Of a stretch of DNA of 64,000 nt, positions 23,833-33,153 are shown piece after piece. Every line of letters starts with the position of its first letter. Within the stretch, counting starts at the first letter, position 1. A program made the translations under genes and the position numbers. This DNA is from Cytobacillus firmus (lineage in GTDB: Bacteria > Bacillota > Bacilli > Bacillales > Cytobacillaceae): assembly GCF_023657595.1 (NCBI RefSeq), contig NZ_CP098323.1, positions 2,814,001 to 2,878,000 on the forward strand, in the 5' to 3' direction. The notes beneath the pieces were generated by a model. It did no database searches, was not told the DNA's origin, and saw only the letters and a list, made by a program, of their open reading frames with translations.

Positions 23833-25323
23833 TTACCGTGTAATCCCTTGCTTTAACTCATGCTTCGTATAAGTGCATGTCATTTTTTGATCACTGAACA
23901 GTTTGATTCCATTTGATTCTTTTTCAGGAAATACTCTTGCCGTGAACACAGCTTCCCCATCATTGATAAAAATCTCAGCAATACTGTGGTCAACAAACAC
24001 TTGAACACTTACAGAAGAATCGATTTTCAGTTCAGAGCTCCTTACAAAACCGTATTCCCCGCCAAATGAGGATGCAAATTTTTCCCGGTTCAGACTCACA
24101 GTTTGTGAGCTGCGGTCAAACTCAAGCACTAAACCCTCCTTTTCAGAAGCAAACAGCTCAATCCCAAATACATCAGCATCTACTGTATCAAAATTAAATT
24201 CGAGCTCGTGCTGCCCGATTCCTTCATCAATCATCAGGCTTCCCGACTCAGTGGTCACGCTGCTCGTTACCGACTTTACGCGAAGCTGCTTCAGCATATC
24301 TGCTGGTCTTTGAGAAAGCTTCCCATCGACAAGACACAGCTCACGCGGAATTGACAGGCAATGCGCCCAATCCTCTTTATCACTCGGATAATCGATTTCA
24401 CCCATTCCCGCCCATGAAAATAACAGGCGCTCATTATATTTGCCGGCAAACGTTTGCGGAGCGTAAAAATCAAACCCTTTTTCAAGCTCCTGGAAATGCT
24501 CCGGCTCAAATGAAAGAGCTTCTACATCCAAATGGCCCACTGCATACATGACATTATATAGATTATGGTAATCATGCCCTTCAGGCTTTAACCCTTGCGG
24601 AGAGAAAATCAGCACATCTTTGCCGTCGAGCTCGAAATAATCCGGACACTCCAGCATATACACCGAACCAGGAAAATCAATCTGCAGATTCAGCTCCCCT
24701 TTAAATGACCAGTCAATGGCATTTTCAGATTCATAGACAATAATTGCACCGGTCAGGTTTTCACGCTGTGCACCAAGCAGCATATAGTAGCGGCCGTTCT
24801 TTTCAAACACCTTTGGATCGCGGACATGCCCGGTATAGCCCTGCGGAACCCCTTTAATAATCGGGTTGTTTTCATATTTTTGAATCTTCCCTTCCTGGTC
24901 CATGATCGCCAGGCACTGATTCGCCGATCTTTCCTCTGCACTGTATTTGATATTGCCTGTGTAATACAAATAGAGCATTCCGTCCACCTCAAGAGAAGCT
25001 CCGGAATAGGCACCATGGGACTCATAATCCTCCACCGGAACCAGTGCAGCCGGGAGACGCTCCCAGTTCACAAGGTCCGCTGATTTCACATGGGCCCAAT
25101 GCTTCATGCCGTGTATCGCACCGAACGGGTACCACTGATAAAAAACGTGGAACTCACCGTTGTAATAGGCAAGCCCATTAGGGTCATTAATTAAACCGTA
25201 CTGAGGGTGGATATGGCAGGCCGGCTTCCATGGGGATTCTGCGGATTTTTCCATGAGTCTCTCCAGTTCATTCTCTTTTGCTTCATATAACGTTCGATAC
25301 TTTGGTTCTGTATATCTCTTCAT
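23833..25323 (-). CDS. scrB: Sucrose-6-phosphate hydrolase, GH32
   Basis: GH32 invertase-type hydrolase of 496 aa, cytosolic, that splits sucrose 6-phosphate into glucose 6-phosphate and fructose. The catalytic blocks are visible: nucleophile NDPNG (Asp47), the transition-state RDPKVF, and the acid/base ECPDYF; a C-terminal beta-sandwich follows. ATG 25323 (MKRYTEPKYR) is preferred over the longer frame from 25374 because AGGAGAGG precedes it and relatives start there. It sits between scrA and scrK. Confidence 0.93.
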   Translation of the reverse strand: MKRYTEPKYRTLYEAKENELERLMEKSAESPWKPACHIHPQYGLINDPNGLAYYNGEFHVFYQWYPFGAIHGMKHWAHVKSADLVNWERLPAALVPVEDYESHGAYSGASLEVDGMLYLYYTGNIKYSAEERSANQCLAIMDQEGKIQKYENNPIIKGVPQGYTGHVRDPKVFEKNGRYYMLLGAQRENLTGAIIVYESENAIDWSFKGELNLQIDFPGSVYMLECPDYFELDGKDVLIFSPQGLKPEGHDYHNLYNVMYAVGHLDVEALSFEPEHFQELEKGFDFYAPQTFAGKYNERLLFSWAGMGEIDYPSDKEDWAHCLSIPRELCLVDGKLSQRPADMLKQLRVKSVTSSVTTESGSLMIDEGIGQHELEFNFDTVDADVFGIELFASEKEGLVLEFDRSSQTVSLNREKFASSFGGEYGFVRSSELKIDSSVSVQVFVDHSIAEIFINDGEAVFTARVFPEKESNGIKLFSDQKMTCTYTKHELKQGITR

Positions 25324-25378
25324 ACTAAGTCCTCTCCTGTAAAAATAGAGAAGAGAGGAATTTCTCCCTCCCATTCTA

Positions 25379-26809
25379 TTAATCTAAGTTTGGTTTTTTT
25401 ACTTTAAAGTACACAACCGTCAGAACCGCACCTACTGCTAAGGCCAGCACATTGGCGATAATGTAATTGATATGTCCGTTGCCTTGTGCCGCCACAATCG
25501 CAAAACCAGGCAGCGCAGTCGCACCAAAGCCTAATGCCTTGATTCCTGTCATATATACATACGCTCCGCCGATGGCACCGCCAATACAGCCCATTACGAG
25601 CGGAAATCTATATTTCACGTTAACCCCAAACAGTGCAGGTTCAGAGATTCCGAACAATGTCGAACCAAACGATGAAATACCAATCTGTTTGGCTTTATCA
25701 TTTTTCCATAGAACCAAAGTGTAGCCAAGCACTGCTCCACCCTGTCCCATTAAAGCAACCGACATCAGAGGCATAATAAAGTTTGATCCTGTGTCAGCAA
25801 TCAGCTGTGCTTCAACCGCCCCAATAACGTGATGCAGGCCGGTAATAACGATCACTTGCTGGATCCCGGCAAACAACATGAATCCGACAATGCCTAAATT
25901 ATCAACACTCCACATCAGGCCCGCCGTAATTCCATCTGATAACAGACGGCCAAATGGGCCAATAGCCGAGAATAATAGGAAACCAGAAACGACAATCGTT
26001 AGAAAAGGCGCAAGGAAAAGCTTGATAATATCCGGAACTTTTCTGCTGAAAAATTGGTCAAGCTTAGCCACAACAAGTCCCATTAACAATGCAATGATAA
26101 TCCCGCCCTGGAAGGCAACGAGTGAAACCTTTAAGCCGAATAAACTGATGACTTCCGGCTCGACCGTTCCGTTTCCAACTAAATAAGCGTTTGCAAGATC
26201 GGGGTGAAGCATAATTGCACCGAGCACTAATCCGAGAACCGGGTTGCCGCCAAACCGCTTGGTTGCCGAATACACAACGAGCAATGGAAGAATCGTAAAG
26301 ATCCCGGTTGACATGATGCTAATGAAACGATTAAATCCAGCAATGGCCGGATACAGCTCAACCACCGACTGTTCACCGAAAATCCCTTCCTGGCTGAGAA
26401 GTCCTGTAACCCCCATCAAAAGTGCAGCAGCCAATAATCCTGGAATGATTTCAACAAACACATCGGATAAAGCCTTGATCCCTTTTTGGAACGCATTCTG
26501 TTTCTGGGCAGATTGCTCTTTTACGTCGCCAAGTGACATTCCTGAAATGCCTGCCTCTTCTGTAAAGACAGCATACACATCATTAACTGTACCTGCCCCA
26601 AAAATAACCTGCAGCTGATCTCCGGCTACGAACGATCCTTTCACAAAATCAAGCTCTCCAATGGCCTTCGTGTCTGCCAGTGAATTATCTTTCAGAACCA
26701 GCCGCAGCCTTGTGGCACAGTGGGCTGCACCCTGAAGGTTTTCCTTCCCTCCAATTAACTTTAGTAATTCTTGGACTGTAGGCAGGTATTTGGATTTTAT
26801 GTTTGCCAT
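25379..26809 (-). CDS. scrA: Sucrose-specific PTS transporter, EIIBC
   Basis: Phosphotransferase permease of 476 aa. The N-terminal EIIB domain has the phosphorylated Cys31 in AAHCATRLRLVLKD, and the rest is the EIIC domain with about ten membrane segments and the GISEPALFGVN motif of the glucose/sucrose superfamily. No EIIA domain is fused, so it depends on another EIIA, usually the glucose one. It imports sucrose as sucrose 6-phosphate. First gene of the scr operon, with three identical operator palindromes in its leader and promoter region. Confidence 0.93.
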   Translation of the reverse strand: MANIKSKYLPTVQELLKLIGGKENLQGAAHCATRLRLVLKDNSLADTKAIGELDFVKGSFVAGDQLQVIFGAGTVNDVYAVFTEEAGISGMSLGDVKEQSAQKQNAFQKGIKALSDVFVEIIPGLLAAALLMGVTGLLSQEGIFGEQSVVELYPAIAGFNRFISIMSTGIFTILPLLVVYSATKRFGGNPVLGLVLGAIMLHPDLANAYLVGNGTVEPEVISLFGLKVSLVAFQGGIIIALLMGLVVAKLDQFFSRKVPDIIKLFLAPFLTIVVSGFLLFSAIGPFGRLLSDGITAGLMWSVDNLGIVGFMLFAGIQQVIVITGLHHVIGAVEAQLIADTGSNFIMPLMSVALMGQGGAVLGYTLVLWKNDKAKQIGISSFGSTLFGISEPALFGVNVKYRFPLVMGCIGGAIGGAYVYMTGIKALGFGATALPGFAIVAAQGNGHINYIIANVLALAVGAVLTVVYFKVKKPNLD

Positions 26810-26839
26810 TTGTCTATTTCCTCCCCTTCATCCAGAAAC

Positions 26840-26851
26840 GGAACCGGTTCC
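26840..26851. promoter_or_regulatory. ScrR operator O1 inside an extended palindrome
   Basis: GGAACCGGTTCC, centred in a longer inverted repeat (26831-26860) with outer arms TCCAGAAA / TTTCTGGA. It lies in the scrA leader, about 30 bases before the start codon, where it could also form an RNA hairpin. Confidence 0.65.
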
Positions 26852-26894
26852 ATTTCTGGATAAAAAAATAGTCATGTTTGTTTATCATCTCTTT

Positions 26895-26906
26895 GGAACC
26901 GGTTCC
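26895..26906. promoter_or_regulatory. ScrR operator O2
   Basis: Second copy of GGAACCGGTTCC, 55 bases from O1 centre to centre (close to five helical turns). Confidence 0.65.
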
Positions 26907-26960
26907 TTTTCAGTTCAAAAAACAACCCGCTTTTCACCCGATATAAGGGTTCGTTGCGCG

Positions 26961-26972
26961 GGAACCGGTTCC
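26961..26972. promoter_or_regulatory. ScrR operator O3 at the scrA transcription start
   Basis: Third copy of GGAACCGGTTCC, just downstream of the predicted -10 box, placing it at the start site where a LacI-family repressor would block initiation. It is 66 bases from O2, so looping is possible. Confidence 0.7.
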
Positions 26973-26981
26973 ATTAATTTG

Positions 26982-27010
26982 ATTATAGTACAGTTTTCAG
27001 TTTTCAACAA
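26982..27010 (-). promoter_or_regulatory. Predicted sigma-A promoter of scrA
   Basis: On the minus strand TTGTTG, 17-base spacer, TATAAT. The -10 is perfect and the -35 weak. Confidence 0.55.
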
Positions 27011-27018
27011 CCCATTTT

Positions 27019-27032
27019 TGAAAACGTTATCA
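27019..27032. promoter_or_regulatory. cre site for CcpA catabolite repression
   Basis: TGAAAACGTTATCA fits the Bacillus cre consensus TGWAANCGNTNWCA at every position. It overlaps the scrR stop codon and lies just upstream of the scrA -35 box, as expected for carbon-source control of the sucrose operon. Confidence 0.65.
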
Positions 27033-28019
27033 GCTATTTACACTTTTCACGCTCTCGCCTTCAATAAAATCAAATCCGGAGACCTGTAATGGCGTGACTT
27101 CTTCCCCGTTGGTCAATTTAATAATTGTCTCGGCAGCCATTACACCTGTCTCTTCATTTTTAAAGCGAATAGTCGTAAGGGAAGGATGAATGACTTCTGA
27201 AATATTGTATCCCCCAAAACCTGTGATTGAAAAATCCTCCGGCACTTTTTTGCCGAGTTTTGAAATGGTCTTCAGAGCCCCAAACGCGATTGTGTCAGTC
27301 GCACAAATGATGGCTGTCGGTGAGATGTCCTTAAGCATTTCCTGTGTGATTCTGGCTGCATCCTGCAAATCAAACTGGGATACAAAGGTTTTAACATCAG
27401 AAACTCCAGCTGTTTTTAACCCCTCCAAAATTCCCTGCTTCCGGCGCTGCCCTACGGCAATATCGCTTTCCGTTACTCCGATATATGCGACAGCACGATG
27501 CCCTTTTTGTGCAACAAACTGGCCCATTTTAAATCCTGCCTGATAATCATCATTAATAATGCAGGTGCAATGATCGACTTCCTGTGCGACGATCAGAACC
27601 GGAATTTGTATGGAGTTAATCGTCTCGATATGTTTTTCCGTTACGCCTGTCGCAATCAGAATAATGCCGTCGACTTTTTGGCGGGACAAGCTGATTAGGC
27701 TTTCGATTTCCCGGTCAACATGCTTGCTTGTACTAATGATCAAGGTGGTATAATCCCTCTTTCTCAGTTCTTCATCAATGGCCATCAGCACCGTCGATGT
27801 AACATACGAATCAAGCGTAGGTGCAATGACCCCAATAAAGTTCGTTTTCTTAGCCTTCAGGCTTTGCGCAAACGAATTAGGTTCATACTTCGTTTCCTCG
27901 ATCACCTTTCTGATCTTGGCTTTCGTCTGTTCGCTTACATGGCCGCCATTCAAATACCTCGAAACGGTACTCTTGGCAACTCCGGCAAGCTTTGCTATAT
28001 CTTTGATCGTTGTATTCAT
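27030..28019 (-). CDS. scrR: LacI-family sucrose operon repressor
   Basis: LacI-type regulator of 329 aa. The DNA-binding head TIKDIAKLAGVAKSTVSRYL (residues 3-22) and hinge helix are complete; the remainder is a periplasmic-binding-protein-like sugar-sensing domain. ATG 28019 is chosen: it begins the canonical helix-turn-helix and has AGGTGA upstream, while the longer frame to 28106 has an unrelated hydrophobic lead. It is encoded directly upstream of scrA on the same strand, and the three GGAACCGGTTCC palindromes in the gap are its expected operators. Confidence 0.9.
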   Translation of the reverse strand: MNTTIKDIAKLAGVAKSTVSRYLNGGHVSEQTKAKIRKVIEETKYEPNSFAQSLKAKKTNFIGVIAPTLDSYVTSTVLMAIDEELRKRDYTTLIISTSKHVDREIESLISLSRQKVDGIILIATGVTEKHIETINSIQIPVLIVAQEVDHCTCIINDDYQAGFKMGQFVAQKGHRAVAYIGVTESDIAVGQRRKQGILEGLKTAGVSDVKTFVSQFDLQDAARITQEMLKDISPTAIICATDTIAFGALKTISKLGKKVPEDFSITGFGGYNISEVIHPSLTTIRFKNEETGVMAAETIIKLTNGEEVTPLQVSGFDFIEGESVKSVNS

Positions 28020-28290
28020 GATTTGTTCACCTATTTGTAATAGAATTGCTTTTATTATATATGAATAGAGGAAGTAATTATAGGCAGTTGTGTGTTGGTT
28101 ACACAAGAAGACTCCAAACTTTTCAAAAACAAGCTTGATTTTTTCTGCACCTTCCCCATGACGAATGAAATGCTGATGTAGAACATATCATCGTGAAAGA
28201 AGTGCTTTTATCATCACCCATATAATTCCAATACTCCCGTATTATTGATATACGGGCAATATCTTATTTTTTTGGAAAGAAGGGATAAGA

Positions 28291-28842
28291 TTGAGTTCAA
28301 AAAAAGGAAATGGCGTTCAAGGCCGGTTTATTCAGGCAGTAGACATTCCACAGGAACTTTATCAGTCTTTAAAAGGAAAATATTTTATCGGTTATGCGGA
28401 TGAATTAAGCTTTGGCAGGGGGACGAGTGCATGGGCGAGATTGTATAATCCTCCTAACTCAGGAGTGAATTTGCATGTGAATGTATGGACCGTAACGGAT
28501 GTATCGGATTCCACCTTCCGGGCACAATTTTGGTTCAATGCTGATCCTCCCGGGACACCAATTGAATCAGAATTAGTGACACCAGCAAATACTGCCATCA
28601 CTCCCCTTCCCATGCCCAAAATAAAACTTCAATATGCAACAAATGTCGTTGGGGAGCCAACCGGGGGGATAAAAGCCTTTGTCCGCAGAGGGCAGCCGGA
28701 AACGACCCTCGTTGATACAGAAAATGGGAAATTCATTTTTCCGCCAGGCGGCTCCTTTCTTGTATTTTTATCGAATCCGGAGACACCGAGAACTGCTACA
28801 TCAGGAAGAATCGCGTTTGGCTGGTGGGAAGCTAAAATATAA
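28291..28842 (+). CDS. Hypothetical beta-rich protein, TTG start
   Basis: A 183-residue protein not confidently assigned. It has no signal peptide and many alternating hydrophobic strands (NLHVNVWTVTDVSDSTFRA region, FIFPPGGSFLVFLSNPE, SGRIAFGWWEAKI), suggesting an all-beta jelly-roll-like fold. The TTG start is preceded by GAAAGAAGGG. Upstream, 28236-28256 holds a perfect seven-base hairpin (CCCGTAT / ATACGGG). It stands alone between scrR and the nucleotidyltransferase gene. A spore-related role is possible in this organism but not shown. Confidence 0.62.
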   Translation: MSSKKGNGVQGRFIQAVDIPQELYQSLKGKYFIGYADELSFGRGTSAWARLYNPPNSGVNLHVNVWTVTDVSDSTFRAQFWFNADPPGTPIESELVTPANTAITPLPMPKIKLQYATNVVGEPTGGIKAFVRRGQPETTLVDTENGKFIFPPGGSFLVFLSNPETPRTATSGRIAFGWWEAKI

Positions 28843-29125
28843 GTTATTTTAGAAAAAGCCGCCGATACCGGCAGCAGAATAGCAGAGCTGATTTTCAAGG
28901 TAATTGCCCTGGATGTTTTTACGAGGAATAATATGCATTTACTTTAACAAACTCTTATATGCCAATAGTACTTTTTGATAAAGTAAGATTATCGACATTA
29001 TAGTTTTAGTAAATTTTCACTTCTTCAACTGGGCAGGATAGTTAAGCAAGGCATGGAATTTAAAGGTATTTTTCTCTTTAATATAGAACAAGTATATGAA
29101 ATTTGATTAATCGGATGTGAAACCA

Positions 29126-29845
29126 ATGACAAATTTAAATAGATTAGCCCCTATCGAAGCAGCACACCAGTTTGTTAATGAACATTTTCCGAATTGTAAG
29201 GGAGCCTTATTAGCAGGAAGTGTTGTACGGGGTGAAGCAACAGAAAAGTCTGACCTTGATATTGTTATTTTTGATAAAAACCTTAGAACATCTTACAGAG
29301 AGTCATTAATAGAATATGGTTGGCATATTGAAGTGTTTGTACATAATTTAACCTCATATAAACAATTTTTTAAAATGGATTATGAAAGAGCGAGACCGTC
29401 GATGCCAAAGATGGTTTCAGAAGGGATCGTCCTAAAAGATGATGGGATAATTGAGTCTATAAAAAAAGAGGCAAATGATTTATTACATAACGGTCCACAA
29501 GAATGGTCCGAAGAAACGATAACTACAAAGCGATACTTTCTTTCGGATGCACTCGATGATTTTATAGGTTCTTCTAATAGATCAGAAGAATTATTTATAG
29601 CCACTACACTTGCTGAGTTATTAAGTGAATTCGTTTTGAGAACAAACCGTCAATGGATTGGTACATCTAAATGGGTATATCGTTCATTAAAAGATTATGA
29701 TGAGGAGTTCGCAAATCAATTTGTAAAGGCTTTTGATATATTTTATAAGACAGGTAACAAAGGCCAAGTTATAGAATTAGCTGATAATGTCCTGCAGCCA
29801 TTTGGGGGAAAGTTGTTTGATGGTTTTTCTTTAGGAAAAAGATAG
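29126..29845 (+). CDS. Nucleotidyltransferase-domain protein
   Basis: A 239-residue protein with the polymerase-beta-type nucleotidyltransferase signature: GSVVRGEATEKSDLDIVIFD near residue 30 contains GS and DxD. The helical C-terminal half (residues 130-230) is unassigned. Relatives include aminoglycoside nucleotidyltransferases and other small-molecule modifiers, but no resistance phenotype can be inferred. ATG 29126 was preferred over GTG 29117; both have weak ribosome sites. A strong terminator follows. Confidence 0.75.
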   Translation: MTNLNRLAPIEAAHQFVNEHFPNCKGALLAGSVVRGEATEKSDLDIVIFDKNLRTSYRESLIEYGWHIEVFVHNLTSYKQFFKMDYERARPSMPKMVSEGIVLKDDGIIESIKKEANDLLHNGPQEWSEETITTKRYFLSDALDDFIGSSNRSEELFIATTLAELLSEFVLRTNRQWIGTSKWVYRSLKDYDEEFANQFVKAFDIFYKTGNKGQVIELADNVLQPFGGKLFDGFSLGKR

Positions 29846-29886
29846 ATGTGATCTTCAATTGCGGGGAGCGTTAGTTGAAGATGAAA

Positions 29887-29918
29887 AAATTAAGGGCCTA
29901 TTATAAGGCCCTTAATTT
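29887..29918 (+). terminator. Terminator after the nucleotidyltransferase gene
   Basis: Twelve-base arms AAATTAAGGGCC and GGCCCTTAATTT with an eight-base loop. The A/T flanks make it usable in both directions. Confidence 0.85.
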
Positions 29919-29961
29919 ACATTTGATTAACAGAGACAAAATAAAAATAGGAGTTCGTTTT

Positions 29962-30252
29962 CTACTTATTCATAAATCCAGGGGGAAAATAATAAGGCGG
30001 AACCTTTATCCACCCTCGTTTTCGCATAATTGTTTTTAGAGTTCCACCAAACATAGCCCATTCAAGAAAGAATTCAATCCACATTTTGCCTGCATCATTA
30101 CGTACTGCATCTGCTTTTCCCTTTGCACAAAGCTGAGAGGATGTAACGAGCTTGAATGCTAGTCCGTTTGTAATTTCATTATCTGTTAACTTAACCCCTA
30201 AAGGAACAGTGTTAGGCTCTGATATCGATTTTGAAGAAGTTACATCTCGCAT
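29962..30252 (-). CDS. Small protein resembling half of a DUF3231/CotF-like domain
   Basis: A 96-residue helical protein. The end RKRGWIKVPPYYFPPG after a helix (FFLEWAMFGGTLKTIM) recalls the end of one DUF3231 repeat, where a helix is followed by GW...PP; DUF3231 proteins are spore or stress proteins of bacilli, normally with two such repeats, so this would be a single half. GGAGAGAATTCC precedes the ATG. A small hairpin (CCCACT / AGTGGG, 30276-30296) lies just upstream. The family link is tentative. Confidence 0.5.
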   Translation of the reverse strand: MRDVTSSKSISEPNTVPLGVKLTDNEITNGLAFKLVTSSQLCAKGKADAVRNDAGKMWIEFFLEWAMFGGTLKTIMRKRGWIKVPPYYFPPGFMNK

Positions 30253-30747
30253 GGAATTCTCTCCTCTTTCATGAACCCACTGATTCTTTTAGTGGGACTC
30301 AAATATTTTAACTACATCGACTAGTAACCTTTTACTTCCTCATCCGAAGTTGTATTGTGTCCGATTTCCTCATATCGAATAAATTCTTCAACGACCGTTA
30401 GATACTGTCAACAACCGCCTATTTTTATGACATGCAATGGAGATTTAGGCTCATTTGTCGCATCAATTGAGATTTTTAGCATGTTAAATACGGCTTCAAA
30501 TCGGATTAGGCATTTTTTTCTCCCTTTTTTATTTTTTAATTTTCCTTATTATCGATAGAAAAATGTATCATATTTTATTTCCGGCTGGATTTGATTGATC
30601 TGTGAGAAACGATTAATGGATTTAATGTTCATACTCCAATGGCAATGATTTTTTATGAACTTAACCTTTAAGGGCATAAAAGTGTATAAAACACATTGAA
30701 AAAGCACACCTTATGTTTGCTCTTATTCAATCGTGGGGTGGAAAATC
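30253..30747. other. Intergenic stretch without recognised gene
   Basis: About 490 bases of AT-rich DNA between divergent genes. Short frames lack ribosome sites. Only the hairpin at 30276-30296 stands out; no clear promoter pair was identified for the membrane gene that follows. Confidence 0.4.
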
Positions 30748-31500
30748 ATGGAGTGGTTTAGCCGAAGTAATCATTCTTTCCAATTTAGCTTGTTTTCTGT
30801 AAATCACATAGCTGCCTTAAGCATTTTTGTGCTTGTTGCAGCTGCTATATTTCTAAACCGAAAGAAATTAAATGATCAGAAATGGAGAAAGATTGAAATA
30901 GGGACAGCTTTTTCATTGATCTTGATTGAAGGTATGAATCACGTTTGGATGTACATCAATGGAGTATGGAGTTTCGGTCGCTCCCTGCCTTTGGAATTGT
31001 GTAACATTGCTCTTATTTTATGTATTTTCTTACTAATGACGCGAAGAAAAATATTCTTTGAATTGATGTTCTTTATAGCTGTTTTAGGTGCTACACAAGC
31101 GATCATCACCCCTGCCCTTACATATGACTTCCCGCATTTTCGTTACTTCCGCTTTTTTTATGAGCATATAATGGTAGTATGGGCAGCCTTATATTTTACT
31201 TGGGTAAAAGGCTATTATCCGTCCTTCCGGTCATTAAGGAAGCTATTGATCTTTATCAATCTCCTTTTGCCAATCATTTTTTTCGTAAATAACCAGGCAG
31301 GTGGAAATTATTGGTTCTTGCGGCACAAACCTGAAAGCCCGAGTTTATTTGATTTACTGGGTCCTTATCCATGGTATATCTTTACATTGGAAAGTCTGTT
31401 AATTGCTCTAAGCTCTATTACCTGGTTCATCTTGCGAAAGTTGGTGAAAAACGAGGAACGTTTTCAGCTGAATATTGATCTTTCTAAACAGGAAGAATAG
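30748..31500 (+). CDS. TIGR02206/YwaF-family membrane protein
   Basis: Integral membrane protein of 250 aa with about six or seven helices. Recognised as the YwaF/TIGR02206 family from HSFQFSLFSVNHIAAL at the start, LPLELCNIALILCIFLL in the middle, ITPALTYDFPHFRYFRFFYEH (shortened as motifs PALTYDFPHF and FFYEHIMV) and LLGPYPWYIFTLE near the end. The function of the family is unknown. ATG 30748 is chosen because GGGGTGGA precedes it. Confidence 0.88.
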   Translation: MEWFSRSNHSFQFSLFSVNHIAALSIFVLVAAAIFLNRKKLNDQKWRKIEIGTAFSLILIEGMNHVWMYINGVWSFGRSLPLELCNIALILCIFLLMTRRKIFFELMFFIAVLGATQAIITPALTYDFPHFRYFRFFYEHIMVVWAALYFTWVKGYYPSFRSLRKLLIFINLLLPIIFFVNNQAGGNYWFLRHKPESPSLFDLLGPYPWYIFTLESLLIALSSITWFILRKLVKNEERFQLNIDLSKQEE

Positions 31501-31568
31501 AGTAAGTTTTGCTTGGAGTTTAGAGAAAAAAGATATAAATTCCTGAATTAAAATTTAAAAAGAAATGA

Positions 31569-31784
31569 GTGTCAAAGATGAAAACTTTTCTCCCTGTATT
31601 GGCTCACGTCCTAGCAGCTTTTCTTACTGCATTTGCAGGAAGAAAATCAGAAAATAAACAAGATAGGAAACTCTACTTCGCCTTAATGGTCGGCGGCTTT
31701 GTATGGTCCCAGTTACAGACAGAATATCTTATATGGAGAATAAATAAGAATACCGATCGTACTTTAAATAAATCGCAGGATTAA
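31569..31784 (+). CDS. Small putative membrane protein
   Basis: A 71-residue protein with two short hydrophobic stretches (FLPVLAHVLAAFLTAFAG and FALMVGGFVWSQL) and charged ends. The start is either GTG 31569 or ATG 31578; neither has a strong ribosome site. It follows the TIGR02206 gene by about 70 bases on the same strand and may share its transcript. Not recognised. Confidence 0.5.
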   Translation: MSKMKTFLPVLAHVLAAFLTAFAGRKSENKQDRKLYFALMVGGFVWSQLQTEYLIWRINKNTDRTLNKSQD

Positions 31785-31886
31785 CTACATTAGCACCCAA
31801 GATAAAAGAAAATTACTAGTTATTTAGAACATTACATTTACATTAAAAAGCCGCCAGTACTTTTACAGACGGATGTATTATGAGCT

Positions 31887-32195
31887 TCATTCCCCATGCA
31901 GCTGCATAAAAATGGGTGGCACCTTACAAGGATGAACCTCAATTTTCTCCCATACCTTTCCGGTTACATAAGGTTCTTCTTTAAGCCATAGGTCCAGTTC
32001 CTCTCTTGATGGATACTCCACCACCATCAAGCTGCCAATCATTTTTTCTTCATCATCAAGGATCGCTGCAGCATATAAATGCTCTCCTTCTTTACATCTC
32101 TTCTCTACACCTCTTAAATGTTCTTCCCTTGCCTGTAATCTTCTTTCCAATGCCTTCTCATCAGTGCCGTCATAAGCCGTAATAATAAATAGCAT
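31887..32195 (-). CDS. YciI-like protein
   Basis: Ferredoxin-like-fold protein of 102 aa. YciI-family features are FIITAYDGTDEKALERRL at the start, the central GSLMVVEYPSREELDLWLKEEPY and the final VWEKIEVHPCKVPP. The family is thought to bind small molecules or have enzymatic activity through a His-Asp pair; here His occurs at EHLRG and HPCK. The precise role is unknown. The downstream GCCGCC-containing hairpin near 31850 may be its terminator. Confidence 0.86.
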   Translation of the reverse strand: MLFIITAYDGTDEKALERRLQAREEHLRGVEKRCKEGEHLYAAAILDDEEKMIGSLMVVEYPSREELDLWLKEEPYVTGKVWEKIEVHPCKVPPIFMQLHGE

Positions 32196-32646
32196 AAATT
32201 TATCCCCCTCTGCCTTTTTTTTGATAGTGCAGCGACTGCTTCTGTTTCAACCAATTGATTTTCATAACCAAAAGGTACTGTGAACATTATGTAGACCAAA
32301 CGCTTCTCTAGCTGTGTTCCATACAATCACTAAACCAGACTGATCAGCAAATGCTGCCAGCACTTTTGTATAAACTGCATCCTTTAACCAAATAATAACA
32401 CAATAAATTGTTTTCTTACTCTTCAACTCTAAACAGAGAAAACTCGTCATTACCCTGGCGAGTTTTTGATATTTTATGCCAGCTAACAGTCAATTCTTTT
32501 CTTTTGAATTTGTGTTGGATGGGTCGGCGCATACATTCATCAATTCAGCTAAGATTAAAAATATATGTCTTGTTAAGCACACATCGGGATATTTCTATTA
32601 GGAACGGTAAATCTAAGCAGATTTTTTCTAAAAAGGAGTGTAAATT
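32196..32646. other. Intergenic stretch without recognised gene
   Basis: A 62-codon minus-strand frame (32262-32450) and other short frames exist here but lack ribosome sites and recognisable sequence. Nothing supportable was seen apart from the ribosome site at the right edge. Confidence 0.4.
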
Positions 32647-32868
32647 TTGAAAAATGTTGCTAACAATGTCCATATAGGTGAATTAATAGCTGTCTCCAGC
32701 GTTTTTAATTTAAATACTTTTCGAATGACCACATTACTGGAAAATGGCTTAATGGAAGTATTCGATAACAAGGAAGCTTTTTTTAATAAGTATGGAAATA
32801 AGGAAACATATGAGGGCATAGATTGGTGCGAATTAAATAATGGAAGAATCTTTACTATGACGAAATAG
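32647..32868 (+). CDS. Small hypothetical protein, TTG start
   Basis: A 73-residue protein beginning at TTG, preceded by a good ribosome site (AAAAGGAGTG, five bases upstream). Composition is normal for a soluble protein, with FNLNTFRMTTLLENGLMEVF and KETYEGIDWCELNNGRIF; no known motif. It stands alone. The strong ribosome site is the main evidence that it is translated. Confidence 0.5.
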   Translation: MKNVANNVHIGELIAVSSVFNLNTFRMTTLLENGLMEVFDNKEAFFNKYGNKETYEGIDWCELNNGRIFTMTK

Positions 32869-32917
32869 GACTGGAATAAATCCCTGTAGCAGAAGTTAAG
32901 GAACGCAATCATCTCCT

Positions 32918-33022
32918 GGAACATATACGTATTCTCTTGCTATAGATGGTAATTTTGTAAATGCAGCTGATAGCAGCTCTTTAAATGATCGTGCCCTTAT
33001 CTCAACAGTCATTAATACATGA
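32918..33022 (+). pseudogene. Possible 3' fragment of a spore-surface-type protein
   Basis: After an in-frame stop, 35 codons read GTYTYSLAIDGNFVNAAD and then SSSLNDRALISTVINT. The GTYTYSL...NRALIA-like pattern recalls C-terminal beta domains of Bacillus spore-surface and collagen-like proteins. There is no start or ribosome site, so at most it is a remnant. Weak evidence. Confidence 0.25.
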
Positions 33023-33153
33023 TTTTCATGCATAAAGCAGAAAGTGTTCTTCTTAGCTTTAATACTCTCCTCTCTTTTTTCTCAAATCCTCTGATAAATG
33101 AGTGTTTTATTGTAAATTATAAGGTTGTGTTAAAAAATGGAGGAGGGATCTGT

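Noticed and set aside
26831-26860. Sucrose-operon antiterminator (RAT-type) element
   Set aside because: The palindrome contains the ScrR operator core found twice more in the same gap, no T-run of terminator quality follows on the minus strand, and no BglG-type regulator is present.
32262-32450. 62-codon minus-strand frame
   Set aside because: No ribosome site, no recognisable sequence, overlapped by an equally long frame.
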